A stretch of DNA of 64,000 nt from CAZHGD01 sp964531735 (lineage in GTDB: Bacteria; Armatimonadota; UBA10988): positions 73,872 to 137,871 of the forward strand of contig CAZHGD010000002.1 of assembly GCA_964531735.1 (NCBI GenBank), read 5' to 3'. Shown piece by piece: positions 24,895 through 33,913 of this stretch. The translations under genes were made by a program, and so were the position numbers. Numbering within the stretch: position 1 is the first letter of the stretch; each line of letters begins with the position of its first letter. Under the pieces are notes generated by a model that saw nothing but the letters and a program-made list of their open reading frames with translations, had not been told where the DNA came from and did not search any database.

Positions 24895-25299
24895 TCAACG
24901 GCGCGGACTGTAGGCGGTGCACTCGGCCTCGATCTTGATGCCGCCCCACAGCCCCGACTGGACGGTGATCCGCGTCGGGCGTGGCGGCGCGGGAAAGAAC
25001 TCGGCATAGACCGCGCTATAGGCTTCGAAGTCGGCCATGTCGGCGAGGTGAACCGTGACCTTGACCACTTCGGTCAGCGACGCCCCGGCCAGGGCCAGCA
25101 GTTGCGCCAGGTGCGCGAAGACGAGCCGCGTCTCGTCCTCGATGGTGCCCAGTACGGCCTCCTGGCTGACCGGATCGACCGGCCCTTGGCCGGCCACGAA
25201 GACCCAGTCGCCCACGCGCAGGGCTTCGGAGTAGGGCCAGCGCTCGGGATCGGCGCCAGGCAGGAAGTAGGCTTCACGAGCGTGTTCGGTCATCGTCAT
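24895..25299 (-). CDS. ridA: RidA family reactive enamine/imine deaminase
   Basis: 134 residues, the usual RidA length. FVAGQGPVDP, the VVKVTVHLADM strand and PTRITVQSG with the conserved Arg are present. IEAEC with the Glu near the C-terminus matches the active site of the YjgF/YER057c/UK114 family. It would hydrolyse reactive 2-aminoacrylate-type intermediates made by PLP enzymes. Its ATG overlaps the stop of the RNA methyltransferase gene by 4 bases (ATGA), so the two are probably translationally coupled. Confidence 0.9.
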   Translation of the reverse strand: MTMTEHAREAYFLPGADPERWPYSEALRVGDWVFVAGQGPVDPVSQEAVLGTIEDETRLVFAHLAQLLALAGASLTEVVKVTVHLADMADFEAYSAVYAEFFPAPPRPTRITVQSGLWGGIKIEAECTAYSPRR

Positions 25300-25835
25300 C
25301 CCTCAGTCTGGGCCGGGTCGCCGGCGGCCCACACGTCCGCGAGGCGCAGTATGGCCACCCCGTAGGCCAGCGCCACGTTGAGCGACGGCTTACGTCCGTG
25401 GGTGCGCAGGTGGACCACTGCGTCGCTGGCGGCAACCACATCGCCCGGCACGCCGTCGGTCTCGTGCCCGACCACCAGCGCCAAGGGGAACCAGCTCCGG
25501 TCGACCACCGACAAGGGTTGGCTCGTCGGCGCCATCTCCAGCGAGACCACGCGGACACCGGCGGCGCGCAACTCGGCCAACGCTTCAAGCGGCTCCCACC
25601 GGTAGGTCCACGGCACGTCGTCAATCGTGCCGAGAGCCGTCTTGTCGATGCGCTCGCGCTGGTTGCCAGGATGTCCACAACCGCCGGTCAGGTACAGCCG
25701 CGACACGTTGGCCGCATCGGAGGCGCGGAACATCGCGCCGATGTTGTACAGGCTGCGCACATGCACCGCCATGCCGATCAGCGGGTAGCGGTCGCGGGCC
25801 ACCGACGGGTCGCGGTCCGGCTCAGGTGTGCGCAT
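25296..25835 (-). CDS. SpoU/TrmH-type RNA 2'-O-methyltransferase
   Basis: 179 residues. The SPOUT trefoil-knot motifs are clear: motif 1 SLYNIGAMFRASDA with Asn and Arg, motif 2 LALVVGHETDGVP, and motif 3 PSLNVALAYGVAIL. There is no added substrate-binding domain, as in the small TrmL/TrmH-like forms. It would transfer a methyl group from AdoMet to a ribose of tRNA or rRNA. A downstream Met at residue 22 (MAVHVRSLYN) is an alternative start. The gene heads the ridA pair and is divergent from the GH2 gene over a 140-bp gap. Confidence 0.9.
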   Translation of the reverse strand: MRTPEPDRDPSVARDRYPLIGMAVHVRSLYNIGAMFRASDAANVSRLYLTGGCGHPGNQRERIDKTALGTIDDVPWTYRWEPLEALAELRAAGVRVVSLEMAPTSQPLSVVDRSWFPLALVVGHETDGVPGDVVAASDAVVHLRTHGRKPSLNVALAYGVAILRLADVWAAGDPAQTEG

Positions 25836-25975
25836 CGGGTGTCCGGTCGGCCGGCGGGAAGCAGTTCATCTGGCGGCTGGGCTCCATCTTGCGGTGGCTT
25901 GGCGCACCGGCGGCGAGGTCCTTCGTGAGAGGGCACGACGCTCGCACGCCGAAAGTCAGTCCAGGAGACCAACCC

Positions 25976-28900
25976 GTGCTGCTGCCCAGCCTCCTTCTGC
26001 TGCTGCCGCTGATCGCGGCGGAGCCGCGCGACGAGACGCCGCGGCCGGATCTCGAGCGCGTCGGCTGGGTTTCGCTGAACGGGGCGTGGGACTTCTGCTT
26101 CGACCCGGACGGCACGGGTGCGGCCCGTGAGCTGATGCGGCCGGGCGCCGGCGGCTTCGACCAGCGGATCGTGGTGCCGTTCCCATGGGAGAGTGCGCTC
26201 AGTGGCATCCAGGCGCCCACGGCCCGGGGCGTCGCCTGGTACCGCCGGAGCTTCAGCACGCCGACGCGCCGCCCGAGCGACCGACTGTACCTCTGCTTCG
26301 GCGCCGTCGACCAGAGCTGCCGTGTGTGGGTCAACGGCCGTGAGGTGGGCGGCCACGCCGGCGGCTACACGCCGTTCCGCCTCGACATCAGCGAGGCCCT
26401 GGCGTCGCGCGAGAACCAGGTGGTGGTGCGCGTGCTCGATGAGACCGATCCCCATCTGCCCACCGGGAAGCAGGTGGGCTGGTACACCACGACCAGCGGT
26501 ATCTGGCAGCCGGTGTGGCTCGAGACGGCGCCGGTGACGCACGTGACCGGACTGGCCGTGGAGGCCGCGTTGGCGCCCACGCAGGCGACGCTGACCGCGT
26601 CGGTCTGGGCCGGGCAGGCTGGTCCGGCGACGCTGCGCGTCACCTCGGTCGATGGCAGCTTCGCGCCGGTCGAAGCGCGCCACGAGCTGACCCGCGGGTC
26701 CAACGCCGTTCGGCTGGTGGTGCCCGTGCCCAACGGCCGCCTGTGGACACCCGAGTCGCCACAGCTCTACGACTACCAGTTGACGCTCGACAGCGCCGCG
26801 GGGCAGGATAGCGTCCGCAGCTACTTCGGCCTGCGCACCGTGTCGACCGCACCGGCGCCCGGCGGCGAGCACAGCCTGATCCTGCTCAACGGGCGGCCGG
26901 TCTATCTGCGTGGCGCCCTGCACCAGTTGTTCAACCCCGAGGGCATCTATACGTTCGCGAGCGACCAGGCGATCCGCAACGACATCGAGCTGGCCAAGGG
27001 CCTCGGCTGGAACTTCCTGCGCCTGCACATCAAGCTGGCCGACCCGCGGCTGCTCTACTGGGCGGACCGCCTGGGCATCCTGCTGATGGCCGACCTGCCC
27101 TGCACGGCGCAGTACTCGCCGCGGGCCCGCGACGCCTGGGAGGCTCAGCTCCATGAGGCCATCGCGCGCGACCGCTCGCATCCCAGCCTGATCGCGTGGT
27201 GCCTGTTCAACGAGACCTGGGGCCTGGGCGGCGAGGGCTACCAGCGCGACCGCAGTGCCCAGCGTTGGGTTCAGGGCATGTTCGCGCTGGCCAAGCGACT
27301 CGACTGGACCCGGCTGGTCGAGGACAACTCGCCCTGCCTCTACGATCATGTCGTCACCGACCTGAACACCTGGCACTTCTACATCGACGACCATGCGGCG
27401 GCCTCTCGCCATCTCCAGCAGGTGGCCGCCGAGACGCGCGCCGGCAGTGGCTTCAACTTCTGTCCCGGCTTCACGCAGGGCAAGCAACCGCTGCTCAACA
27501 GCGAGTACGGGGCCGTCGGCGCCGGCAGCGGCGACCGCGATGTCTCGTGGGGCTTCAAGTACCTGACCACGCTGCTGCGGGCGGAGCCGAAGTGCCAGGG
27601 CTACGTCTACACCGAGCACTGTGACATCGAATGGGAGCACAATGGGCTGCTGTGCTACGACCGCACGCCCAAGGTCAGTGGCTATGATGCGTTCGTGCCG
27701 CAGATGACTTGGGCCGACCTGCAGGGCCCGGACTTCATCGGCGCCGAAGGTCCGCCGGTACTGCGGGTCCAGCCGGGCGGACGAGTCTCCATTCGGCCGT
27801 TCCTCAGCCACTACTCCGAGCGCCCTGGGCCGGTGCGGATCCGCTACACGGTCGTCGGCTGGGACAACCTGGGCCGGCCGGTCTCCGGGCCTGGACGGCC
27901 GGGCCCGCTGCCGCCGGCCCAGGAGGGTATGGTCAGTGCCACCTGGGCGCCGGCGACGGTCACCTGGCAGCAGCCGATCGTGATCGACGCGCTGCCGCCG
28001 CGCCTGGCACTGGGGGCGCTGACGGTGGAACTGCTGGCGGGCGGCGAGCGGTTGGCCGCCAACTACGTCAACCTGGTCTGCACCGGCAACGTCCCGGCGC
28101 CGACCGGCGAAGCGCTCGACGATCGCACGGTGGCGCTCCGCTTCCGGCCAGGCGCCGTGGCCGACTTCACCGCCCCGGAGGCCCCTCAGTTGCTGGCTGA
28201 CCTCGGGCGCGACAAGCTGTGCGCGACCGGCCGGCCGTCCTTCACCTACCACCTGCGACTGCCGCCGATCCTGCGTGGCACGGCCTTCGACGAGCTGGCG
28301 CTGGTCGTGGAGGCGGGTGCACGCGGCGGCGCCGCGAAGCTGGACTGGCCAGCACGGCGCAACCCACTGGACTACCCGCAGACGAAGGCCCGACGCGCCA
28401 CGCCCTCCGCGCTGCGGGCGACGTTCGAAGGCGCCGTGCTGGGCACGGTGCCGCTGGCCGACGACTTCGCCGACAGCCGTGGCGTGCTGTCGCACCTGAC
28501 GGGGTGGCATCACGGGAGCCATGGTGCCCGCGTCGAGATGCGGCTGTCGCTGCGCGAGAACCCGGCCCTGGTGGCGCGGCTGAGCCGTGGCGAGACGCTC
28601 AAGCTCACCTTGGAGGTGCCCTCGGAGGCGCCTCAGGCCAACGGGCTGTCACTCTATGGTGAGACCATGGGCCGCTACCCGCTGCCGCCCACCATCCTGC
28701 TCACGGCGACCCGGCTGCCGGTGGCCGCCGGGTGGACCACCACCGAGCCGGTAACCTGCGATGAGCTGTCGGCGCGGCGCGAGCGCGTGGTGCCCGCGGC
28801 CGACGAAGGAGGTTCGGCCTGGCGCTACACGATCCACCGTCCGCTGGCGGGGTGGGAGAGCGAGGGCTTCGATGATTCGGCGTGGGCCGAGGGCAAAGGC

Positions 28901-29239
28901 GGCTTTGGCGCCGAAGGCACTCCCGGCGCGGTGATCGGAACGACTTGGCGCACGGCCGACATCTGGCTTCGCAAGCGCTTCCGGCTGGAGCGCGAACTGG
29001 ACGCGCGCGCCGTGGCCATCCTGCGCTACTACCACGATGAGGACGTGGAGATCTACCTCAACGGTGAACTGCTGCTCTCGCGGACCGGCTACACCACCGC
29101 TTACCGCGAGGATGTCCTGCCATCGTCGATCAGCCGGCGCCTGCGCGCCGGCGAGAACACGTTCGCCGTGCACTGCCGCCAGACGATGGGCGGCCAGAAC
29201 GTCGACCTCGGCCTGTCCGTACTGCGCGCGGCGCCGTGA
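25976..29239 (+). CDS. Exported GH2 family glycosidase (beta-galactosidase/glucuronidase-like)
   Basis: 1087 residues from GTG 25976, with AGGAGA at 25963-25968. A start further upstream would run into the divergent methyltransferase gene. A short hydrophobic leader (residues 1-14) suggests export. The N-terminal jelly roll (LNGAWDFCFDPDG, VPFPWES, GVAWYRRSF) and an immunoglobulin-like domain precede the barrel. The acid/base is Glu413 in CLFNETWG and the nucleophile Glu510 in LLNSEYG. About 430 further residues hold extra beta domains, ending in a galactose-binding-like module. Both catalytic Glu are intact, so activity is expected. The exact sugar is unknown. Confidence 0.85.
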   Translation: MLLPSLLLLLPLIAAEPRDETPRPDLERVGWVSLNGAWDFCFDPDGTGAARELMRPGAGGFDQRIVVPFPWESALSGIQAPTARGVAWYRRSFSTPTRRPSDRLYLCFGAVDQSCRVWVNGREVGGHAGGYTPFRLDISEALASRENQVVVRVLDETDPHLPTGKQVGWYTTTSGIWQPVWLETAPVTHVTGLAVEAALAPTQATLTASVWAGQAGPATLRVTSVDGSFAPVEARHELTRGSNAVRLVVPVPNGRLWTPESPQLYDYQLTLDSAAGQDSVRSYFGLRTVSTAPAPGGEHSLILLNGRPVYLRGALHQLFNPEGIYTFASDQAIRNDIELAKGLGWNFLRLHIKLADPRLLYWADRLGILLMADLPCTAQYSPRARDAWEAQLHEAIARDRSHPSLIAWCLFNETWGLGGEGYQRDRSAQRWVQGMFALAKRLDWTRLVEDNSPCLYDHVVTDLNTWHFYIDDHAAASRHLQQVAAETRAGSGFNFCPGFTQGKQPLLNSEYGAVGAGSGDRDVSWGFKYLTTLLRAEPKCQGYVYTEHCDIEWEHNGLLCYDRTPKVSGYDAFVPQMTWADLQGPDFIGAEGPPVLRVQPGGRVSIRPFLSHYSERPGPVRIRYTVVGWDNLGRPVSGPGRPGPLPPAQEGMVSATWAPATVTWQQPIVIDALPPRLALGALTVELLAGGERLAANYVNLVCTGNVPAPTGEALDDRTVALRFRPGAVADFTAPEAPQLLADLGRDKLCATGRPSFTYHLRLPPILRGTAFDELALVVEAGARGGAAKLDWPARRNPLDYPQTKARRATPSALRATFEGAVLGTVPLADDFADSRGVLSHLTGWHHGSHGARVEMRLSLRENPALVARLSRGETLKLTLEVPSEAPQANGLSLYGETMGRYPLPPTILLTATRLPVAAGWTTTEPVTCDELSARRERVVPAADEGGSAWRYTIHRPLAGWESEGFDDSAWAEGKGGFGAEGTPGAVIGTTWRTADIWLRKRFRLERELDARAVAILRYYHDEDVEIYLNGELLLSRTGYTTAYREDVLPSSISRRLRAGENTFAVHCRQTMGGQNVDLGLSVLRAAP

Positions 29240-29257
29240 GGCCGCTGGCCAACCGGG

Positions 29258-31279
29258 TCAGCGCCCGGCGAGCGCCTTGACCGCAGCGGCGCCCGTGAAG
29301 ATGACCGGTGCGTCGCCCGCCACCGCACCGTTCGGCGAGCCCCACAGGTTGTACGAGTTGCAGCCCTCGGGAGCGCGGAAGCCGCTCCCCCAGCCGACGC
29401 CCACGAAGCCCTGCGGGCCGGTCATGACCAGCACCGGGTTGGCCGACTTGGCGCTGCCGACCGGCTTGGCGCCGGCGGTCAGGGCGGTGATGCCGGCGAT
29501 GGCCACCAGACCGGGCTTGGCCTCCAGGTTGCGGCGGATCAGCCCGTAGCGCTCGTTGGGGTCAGTGCCGTCCAGCGCCTCGTTCCAGAACAGCAGGCCA
29601 CCGTAGCCGCGCGCGAGGGCCGCACAGCGGGCCAGTTCCACCGCCTGCCCGGACAGGCTCTCGCTCACCGCACTGGTGCGGACCGCGGCGCCGCTGAGCC
29701 AAGGCGCCGGGAATGGGCGCTGGGTGGCGGTGGCCCACTCGCGATAGGCGCGCAGCGACTTCAGCATCTGCTCCGAGGGCCGCTGATCGCCGGTCAGGTG
29801 CGGGAAAGCGTGCCGCGAGCGGGTTACCGCCAGACCCAGGTGGTCGATCCCAGGCGTGTCGCCATAGACCAGCACCGCCGCAAAGCCGCGCTCGAATCCC
29901 AGCAAGCCACCGTTGGCCACCTCGGTCTTGCGCCCGCCGCCGCGCACCGTCCGGGCAAGCCGGTCCAGCAGGGCGCGATAGGCGAACGGTTGCGGCTCGG
30001 GCGGCCAGAAGCGGCCGACGTTGGGCGCGCGCCAAAAGTCCCAGCCCATGACCTGGTCGCCACCGTGCTGGGCCGCTTCGCCCACGAAGGCGATGAAGCC
30101 GGTGCCGACTGCACCGAGGCCGCCCGCCAGCGCCCAGCCCGGCGGGTCACAGGCCGAGACCACCACCGGCAGGCCGACCTGCTTGGCCAGTTGGAGGACG
30201 CGGTCGAACGGCGCCCAGTTGCGCTGCCCCTGCTGCGGTTCCACCTCGGCCCAGCGCAACTCGTAGCGCACGCAGGCCACGCCGGCCCGTTGGAGCATCC
30301 GGTACATCTGGAGGTCGTACCAGGCGTCGTTCCTGACCTCAGGGGCGCGGACCGTCACGCCGACCAGCCGACCGGCGTCGGGCACGGCCGGTAGTCGGGC
30401 GAACCGCGCGGTGGCGTAGCGCTTGCCGCCGCCGGCGCTGACGCTGGCGCGCACGGTGTAGTAGCCAAACGGCTCGGGCGGATTGAACTCGACGGGTAGG
30501 CGGGTGGCTTCACCGCTGCTCGTCTTGACCGTCGTGTTGCCGCGGCCCACATTGCGTTCGCCGGCATCGGTGACCTGGTATTCGATGGTGGCGTTGACAG
30601 CCTCGTTGCTGATGCCGTTGACGATCAGCTCCGGCTTGGGCGTCTCATCGCCCACGAATAGCCCGTCGAGGCGGCCGGGGATGATGTCGATCATGCCGAC
30701 CTGCTTCGGGTTCAGCTCGTGGTTGGCCACCAGATTGCTGAAGTCGAGCGCGCCTTGGTCCTTGCCGCCGGGCCCCTGCCGGATGGTCAGGCCCTCGACG
30801 CGCAGGCCGCCGCCGCCCTCCAGCGTGTCGACCTTCGCTTCCTTGCCGTCCTTCAGGAAGGTCGGCGTGATGGCCCGAATGGCCCAGCCGGTCTCTTTCA
30901 GCGGGCTGTCGGCTTTGCACTCGTAGAGCTGCCCGCTCACGCCATCGCGCACGAGCAGGCCGACCACTTGCCCGCCGCCGTCACAGCGCGCGGTCAGCTC
31001 GAAGTTCCAGGGCTTCTGGCGGAGGCGCAGGCGGCAGAGCGCGACGACCACCCCGTCGGCCTGCGTCAGGCGATAGCTGATCCGCATGACGCGCTTGTCG
31101 CCGGCCACCTGCTTCACCTCGGCCTCGGCGCCGATCGTCACCAGGTCCCAGCCGGCCGGGCGTCCGTCTGGTGCGGGTGTGGCGAAGTTGTCGAGCACCT
31201 GCGGTGCGGGCACGGCCAGAGCGCGGCCGGCCAGCAGCGACAGCAGGCAGAGCGAGACGGTCCACCGTAGCGCTTTCAT
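29258..31279 (-). CDS. Exported GH39/GH42-like barrel protein, catalytic residues apparently missing
   Basis: 673 residues with a signal peptide (residues 1-22, LLSLLAGRALA). The first 200 residues look like a carbohydrate-binding beta-sandwich, followed by an Ig-like segment and a barrel from about residue 300. YELRWAEVEPQQG, NWAPFDRVLQLA and VVVSACDPPGWA closely resemble GH39/GH42 barrels. At the acid/base strand, where relatives have WxxWNEPN, the sequence is WDFWRAPN with Arg417-Ala418. The nucleophile strand PWLSGAAV lacks the expected Glu after Trp-x-Thr. It is therefore probably non-catalytic. It converges on the GH2 gene with 18 bp between stops. Confidence 0.7.
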   Translation of the reverse strand: MKALRWTVSLCLLSLLAGRALAVPAPQVLDNFATPAPDGRPAGWDLVTIGAEAEVKQVAGDKRVMRISYRLTQADGVVVALCRLRLRQKPWNFELTARCDGGGQVVGLLVRDGVSGQLYECKADSPLKETGWAIRAITPTFLKDGKEAKVDTLEGGGGLRVEGLTIRQGPGGKDQGALDFSNLVANHELNPKQVGMIDIIPGRLDGLFVGDETPKPELIVNGISNEAVNATIEYQVTDAGERNVGRGNTTVKTSSGEATRLPVEFNPPEPFGYYTVRASVSAGGGKRYATARFARLPAVPDAGRLVGVTVRAPEVRNDAWYDLQMYRMLQRAGVACVRYELRWAEVEPQQGQRNWAPFDRVLQLAKQVGLPVVVSACDPPGWALAGGLGAVGTGFIAFVGEAAQHGGDQVMGWDFWRAPNVGRFWPPEPQPFAYRALLDRLARTVRGGGRKTEVANGGLLGFERGFAAVLVYGDTPGIDHLGLAVTRSRHAFPHLTGDQRPSEQMLKSLRAYREWATATQRPFPAPWLSGAAVRTSAVSESLSGQAVELARCAALARGYGGLLFWNEALDGTDPNERYGLIRRNLEAKPGLVAIAGITALTAGAKPVGSAKSANPVLVMTGPQGFVGVGWGSGFRAPEGCNSYNLWGSPNGAVAGDAPVIFTGAAAVKALAGR

Positions 31280-31286
31280 GCGGCAG

Positions 31287-31316
31287 ACGCTACCACCGCC
31301 GCGGCGACGGTGTCAA
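31287..31316 (-). promoter_or_regulatory. Promoter of the GH39-like gene, possibly giving a leaderless message
   Basis: On the minus strand TTGACA (31316-31311), 18 bp spacer, TAGCGT (31292-31287). The ATG is at 31279, about 8 bases after the -10, so transcription would start at or next to the start codon. No ribosome-binding site is visible. Confidence 0.5.
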
Positions 31317-31325
31317 GCCGTCTGC

Positions 31326-32378
31326 TCACGGCACATCCACAAACAGCACGGCCTGGTCCGCTTGCCACACCGGCCCGCCCGCCTGGCGCCCGTAGGGTTG
31401 CCGTCCCGGCGCGAAGCTGAGCAGTTCGCGGACGCTGTCTACGCCCTTCGGCAGGTAGTACAGGCTGTGCCGCTGCGGCGTCTCGCTGGCCGGGCCGACC
31501 CAGGCCACCCCGGCTGCGTTCGCCACCGGCAGGCTCAGTTGGTCGGCGCTGGCCGCCCGCCAGAACGGCAGGCTGCGCCGTACGTTGCCGGCCAGGTCGT
31601 GCAGGACCATGCCGGCCGCCGCGTCCAGCAGCGCGGGACCGTCACCGTCGAGCCAGGTGTGCAGCCAGCCGCTCACCGGCCAGGAGTGCAGCACCTCATA
31701 GGGCGCGCCGCTGCGGATCTGGAGTTGGCCGTGGAGGACCAGGCTCAGCGACCGACCGTCGGGTTGCCACCGGAGGACCGGGAGCGGGTTCGGCAGCGGC
31801 CGGCCCAGCGTGGTGGCCTGCACCCAGTTGTGGTCCGGCGTGGTCATCACGTAGACACCGGGGCGTGGGCGGCCGGCGGCCACGCAGAAGGCCAGCCGGT
31901 CGCCCTCGGGGTGCCAGGCCGCCGCCAGGTTGCGGTTGTGGCAGGTCGCCGCGGCGAACAACGGCAGCGGCCCGGCCTGCCGCGTGCCGCTGCGGTCATA
32001 CACCTCGAGCGTGACGCGCAGCGCGCCGCGCTCGCCCATCAGCCGCGTCAACGCGACGTGGCCACCGGCCGGCGCGGCCAGTGGCACGGCCCGACGCGGC
32101 TCGCCCACCGGCGTGGTCAGGAACACGCGCGGTGCGCCGCTGGGAGTGTCGAGCGGCCAGCAGACGATGCCGCCTTGCCCGTCATCGGCGTAGAGCAGCC
32201 GGCTGTCCGGCGAGACGCTGGGGTACCGGTACGGACCGACGTAGTCCACCCGGCCCGTGTTGGCTTCGACCCGGTAGACGCCACGCTGGGTCAGTTCGCG
32301 AGCGTCCCCGGCCAACGGCGCGCAGGTCGCCGCCAAGACCACCAACAGCCCACCGTACCCGCGCTCCCTGCCGAACAT
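31326..32378 (-). CDS. Exported TolB/WD40-like beta-propeller protein
   Basis: 350 residues from ATG 32378, with AGGAG seven bases upstream. A hydrophobic leader (LLVVLAATCAPLAG) lies at residues 10-25. Repeating blades carry the pattern of TolB/PD40 propellers: YRYPSVSPDSRLLYADDG, AAAWHPEGDRLAFCV, VLRWQPDGRSLSLVL and AAGVAWVGPAS. No enzymatic motif is visible, so binding is the likely role. It is divergent from the DUF4380 gene and 47 bp upstream of the GH39-like gene's start on the same strand. Confidence 0.7.
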   Translation of the reverse strand: MFGRERGYGGLLVVLAATCAPLAGDARELTQRGVYRVEANTGRVDYVGPYRYPSVSPDSRLLYADDGQGGIVCWPLDTPSGAPRVFLTTPVGEPRRAVPLAAPAGGHVALTRLMGERGALRVTLEVYDRSGTRQAGPLPLFAAATCHNRNLAAAWHPEGDRLAFCVAAGRPRPGVYVMTTPDHNWVQATTLGRPLPNPLPVLRWQPDGRSLSLVLHGQLQIRSGAPYEVLHSWPVSGWLHTWLDGDGPALLDAAAGMVLHDLAGNVRRSLPFWRAASADQLSLPVANAAGVAWVGPASETPQRHSLYYLPKGVDSVRELLSFAPGRQPYGRQAGGPVWQADQAVLFVDVP

Positions 32379-32493
32379 CGCGTCACTCCTGGCTCGCCTG
32401 GTGGGTAGACGCCGCTGGCCGAGCGATGGTGCCAGAAGGAAGGCGCGGCGAGACGTCGGAACATGCCGACCACAGACAGCCGGGGAGTGTACC

Positions 32494-33453
32494 ATGCGAG
32501 GACGTCTAGCCAGCGTAGTCCTGCTGACCGCGGCCACGGCCCTGGCGGCGCCGGGCACGGTCAGCCCCGTCACCTGGCACGGCCTGCGCGCCTACCAGCT
32601 CAGCGACGCGCAGACCACCGTCGTGGTCGTGCCCGCCTGGGGACGTGTCATGGCCTACGGGCCCACGGGCGGGCCGAACCTGCTCTGGCAGGGCTCCGAC
32701 ACGCCGGTCGGCGGCTGGCGCAACCGCGGTGGCGACAAGACCTGGCCGGCGCCCCAGAGCGCCTGGCCGCTCTATGGCCCGGGCTGGCCGCCGGCGCCGA
32801 GCTGGGACGAGGACCCGCACCGGGCCGTGGTCCTGCCCGGCGGTCGCCTGCGAGTGGTCGGCCCGCTCTGGGCCGGCTGGGGCGTGGTGGTCACGCGCGA
32901 GTACCAGTTCGACGCCGACGGGCGCCTGCGCATCACCCAGTCGGCGACCAAGACGACCGGCGAGCCGGTGCAGTTGTCACTGTGGACGGTGACCCAGGTC
33001 AACCGGCCCGACCGCGTGTTCTTGCCCATCTCACCGACGAGTGCCTACCGCGGCGGCTTCCGCTGGATCAGCGCGCCGGACCCCTCGCCGAAGTTGGCGC
33101 CGGTCTCGGATGAGCTGTTGAGCCTGACGCCGCTCGGTGACAAACCGTGGAAGATCGGCGCAGACAGCCCGACGGCGGCGATCGTCTCGTTCCACGGCGA
33201 CCTCGCCTTGGCGCAGCGGGCCGAGCGACCGCCGGGTGAGTACCCGGACTGGGGCTGCCCGGTCGAGTTCTACCACAACGGCGACCCAGCCGCGCCGTAC
33301 AACGAGCTGGAGCTGCTGTCGCCGCTGCGCCACTACCGCCTCGGCCGGACCTATACGCACACGGTCCACTGGAGTTGGCACCGCCTGCCGACCGACGCCG
33401 CGGCGCGGCTGGCCCTGGCCGGCAAGCTGGTCGCCGCCGTACCGAAAGGCTGA
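32494..33453 (+). CDS. Exported DUF4380-like protein (galactose-mutarotase-type sandwich)
   Basis: 319 residues from ATG 32494, preceded by GGGGAG. Signal peptide residues 1-18 (LASVVLLTAATALAA). VVVVPAWGRVMAYGP and PNLLWQG near the N-terminus are characteristic of DUF4380 proteins, which have the beta-sandwich of aldose epimerases. Further blocks are WPLYGPGW, REYQFDADGRL and CPVEFYHNGD. Activity in this family is not established; sugar binding is the simplest guess. The gene stands alone, followed by a 460-bp gap. Confidence 0.65.
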   Translation: MRGRLASVVLLTAATALAAPGTVSPVTWHGLRAYQLSDAQTTVVVVPAWGRVMAYGPTGGPNLLWQGSDTPVGGWRNRGGDKTWPAPQSAWPLYGPGWPPAPSWDEDPHRAVVLPGGRLRVVGPLWAGWGVVVTREYQFDADGRLRITQSATKTTGEPVQLSLWTVTQVNRPDRVFLPISPTSAYRGGFRWISAPDPSPKLAPVSDELLSLTPLGDKPWKIGADSPTAAIVSFHGDLALAQRAERPPGEYPDWGCPVEFYHNGDPAAPYNELELLSPLRHYRLGRTYTHTVHWSWHRLPTDAAARLALAGKLVAAVPKG

Positions 33454-33913
33454 GCGGCGGCTCGTCGGCCGGCCGGTGGCAGTGAGGTCGTGTGTGGAGC
33501 CCAGGACGCCCGCGAACGGCCGGCTCGGCAAGAGCCTCGCCCTCCCGCTCGTCGTCGAGCCCGAACCCGGAACACGAGCCCGTGGGACCGCCGTCCTCGC
33601 CGGTCGCCGTGGGCCTGGATCGCCTCCTCGCCCCCCGGACCGCGGGCGTCCCGCCCGCAGGCGCCCGTGGGACGGCCGTCCTCGCCGGTCTGGACGCCGG
33701 CAGGCAGGCGTACCGCGAGACCGGGCATTGAGGGTCGGCGCGGCGGCCGCTCGCATCGGTCTGCGACGCCTCGGGTGACCGACCGGCGAGACGCCGGTCC
33801 CACGAGCCGGCGTCGGCGCACACGGTGGGGCGCACGCTCCTTGGTGGCACCGTCTTGACCCGCCCGCCCACCGCCTGCTACGCTGGCCGTGTCGGCGTCG
33901 CAGGGAGGGCGCC
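33454..33913. repeat. 460-bp noncoding gap with three copies of a short repeat
   Basis: No gene is supported. A motif of about 27 bases with core CGTGGGACnGCCGTCCTCGC (first copy 33580-33606) recurs at 33665-33691. It appears inverted at 33778-33805 with CGTCTCGCC in place of CGTCCTCGCC. Each copy is partly self-complementary. Another dyad, CGGGCGTCCCGCCCG, lies near 33642-33656. The segment ends with the promoter of the CHAT gene. Confidence 0.6.
33855..33884 (+). promoter_or_regulatory. Sigma70-type promoter for the CHAT/TPR gene
   Basis: TTGACC at 33855-33860, 18 bp spacer, TACGCT at 33879-33884, 29 bp before the ATG at 33914. AGGGAGG precedes the ATG. Confidence 0.65.

Noticed and set aside
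21810..24938. Open frame of 1042 codons on the plus strand opposite sbcC
   Set aside because: It is an antisense shadow: sbcC on the minus strand has Walker, hook and signature motifs, while the opposite frame gives a low-complexity Leu/Gln/Arg/His-rich product. High G+C makes such shadows long.
25778..28522. Open frame of 914 codons on the minus strand opposite the GH2 gene
   Set aside because: The plus strand has clear GH2 catalytic motifs. The minus product is Arg/Gln/His-rich with no recognisable domain and would overlap the methyltransferase gene.
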